Shown piece after piece: positions 5,415-6,214 of a stretch of 6,214 nt of DNA. Position numbers and translations under genes: made by a program. Positions within the stretch are counted from its first letter, which is position 1; every line of letters begins with the position of its first letter. The stretch comes from Tardiphaga sp. (GTDB lineage: Bacteria; Pseudomonadota; Alphaproteobacteria; Rhizobiales; Xanthobacteraceae): NCBI GenBank assembly GCA_028290325.1, contig JAQGJY010000363.1, positions 1 through 6,214 of the forward strand. Direction: 5' to 3'. The notes beneath the pieces are model-generated. The model made no database searches. It was not told where the DNA came from and saw only the letters and a program-made list of their open reading frames with translations.

Positions 5415-6214
5415 TCAGAACGGGCTGATGGAAAAATATCGCAGCCACAGATCGGTGAATTTGCCTTTTTCCCAGACCCTGAACATCGCCCAGTTCAAGG
5501 CCTGACGTAACGTGTCGTTGCCTTTGCGCACGGCGATGCCGACGCCCTCGCCGAAGTAGCGGCTCTCGACGAACGGCCCGCCGGAAAACGCGCAGCAATC
5601 GGCGGATTCGGTGCCGTTGAGCCAGAACGCCAGCGAGATCGCGTCGGCGAAAATAAAATCGACGTCCTTCTGCTTCAGCGCCTGCCGCAGCGCCTCGTCG
5701 TTCGGATAGTCTTGCAGCACGGCGTCCGTGAACATCGCCTTGAGATAGGCCTCGAAGGTCGATCCGGCGACCACGCCCACTTTGCGGCCTTCAAGGTATT
5801 CCGGCCGTATTTCCGGCATCGCGCTGTCACGCCGCGCCGCGAAGCGCGCCGGCGAACGATAATACGGATCGGTGAAATCGACGCGCGCGCGGATCTGCGG
5901 CGTCACCGCGATCGACGCGATGATGGCATCGCCACGGTTGCTGGAGATGGCGTCGAGCAGCGTATCGAAGCGCCGCATCTGGACGGTGCAGTTGACCTTG
6001 ATCTCCTCGCACAGAAGCCGCGCCAGATCGACGTTGAAGCCGGCCGGGTTGCCGTCCGGCCCGGTGAAATTGAAGGGCGGATAATCCACCTCGGTCATGA
6101 AGCGGATCACGCTCAGGCGCGACATATCGGGCCGGTCGGGCCGGCGGCGCGGATCCCAAAATCCGGGAACGGCCTGTGGGCCGGGGCCGGGCGCCACCGC
6201 GGTGGGCGTCGTTG
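5415..6214 (-). CDS. Amino-acid-type extracellular solute-binding protein (SBP_bac_3 family), partial at right edge
   Basis: A periplasmic binding protein of the polar amino acid ABC transporter family; the 5' end lies outside the window. The frame is open to the edge, and the visible start is a proline-rich stretch (APGPGPQAVPGFWDPRRRPDRPD) that looks like a linker after a signal peptide, so the GTG at 6197 is not taken as the start. The folded part then shows VDYPPFNF with the usual stacking aromatic, PAGFNVDLA, GDAIIASIAVTP, DFTDPYY (the lobe-1 signature), KVGVVAGSTFEAYL (lobe crossing), VDFIFAD, and GEGVGIAVRKGN near the end. The arginine that normally follows TP by two positions and holds the ligand carboxylate is isoleucine here (codon 5892-5894), with arginine one place later. 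A CC pair (ADCCAF) and two further cysteines are present. No permease is visible; the neighbour is lysS downstream. Family call firm, ligand unknown. Confidence 0.88.
   Translation of the reverse strand, partial: TTPTAVAPGPGPQAVPGFWDPRRRPDRPDMSRLSVIRFMTEVDYPPFNFTGPDGNPAGFNVDLARLLCEEIKVNCTVQMRRFDTLLDAISSNRGDAIIASIAVTPQIRARVDFTDPYYRSPARFAARRDSAMPEIRPEYLEGRKVGVVAGSTFEAYLKAMFTDAVLQDYPNDEALRQALKQKDVDFIFADAISLAFWLNGTESADCCAFSGGPFVESRYFGEGVGIAVRKGNDTLRQALNWAMFRVWEKGKFTDLWLRYFSISPF

Noticed and set aside
4649..5428. A 259-codon open frame on the plus strand opposite lysS and the gap after it.
   Set aside because: It is an arginine-rich shadow of lysS, with no recognisable motifs and no ribosome site.
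1..6214. A hidden mobile element, CRISPR array, phage, toxin-antitoxin or defence system.
   Set aside because: There are no direct repeat arrays, transposase or integrase motifs, terminal inverted repeats, tRNA-like sequences or small paired genes. All sizeable coding space is explained by five ordinary families.

Overview
The window reads as ordinary chromosomal DNA from a GC-rich alphaproteobacterium, most likely a member of the Hyphomicrobiales close to Bradyrhizobium, Rhodopseudomonas or Afipia. Three things point there: an Omp25/Omp31-type porin-like protein with the ADLxARPYTKAP start and GxNYxF...PVVARY end typical of that order, a class I (not class II) lysyl-tRNA synthetase, and extracellular solute-binding proteins that stand apart from any visible permease. 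The assignment is inference from protein style; there is no rRNA or other marker here.

Layout from left to right. A minus-strand gene (13-1431) encodes an outer-membrane protein made of two tandem copies of a small beta-barrel domain. A 315-base divergent spacer separates it from a plus-strand gene (1747-2976) for a periplasmic binding protein of the branched-chain amino acid (Leu/Ile/Val-binding) family. After two back-to-back hairpins comes a plus-strand gene (3137-3658) for a small exported protein with a SnoaL/CaMKII-association-like fold (SgcJ/EcaC type). It ends at a strong intrinsic terminator (3680-3718), which also lies just beyond the end of the convergent minus-strand gene lysS (3725-5368). 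Upstream of lysS on the same strand, 46 bases away, is a second solute-binding protein gene of the polar amino acid family (5415 to beyond 6214), cut by the right window edge.

Four of the five genes encode exported or envelope proteins. The two solute-binding proteins have no permease or ATPase gene in the window. The second one and lysS probably form one transcription unit, with a GC-rich hairpin between them. There is no sign of mobile elements, CRISPR, tRNA or rRNA, phage genes or defence genes, and no convincing new multi-gene system. The points most worth a second look are the duplicated barrel, the displaced ligand-binding arginine in the second binding protein, a perfect 18-bp palindrome at the end of lysS, and unusual hairpins in the spacers.
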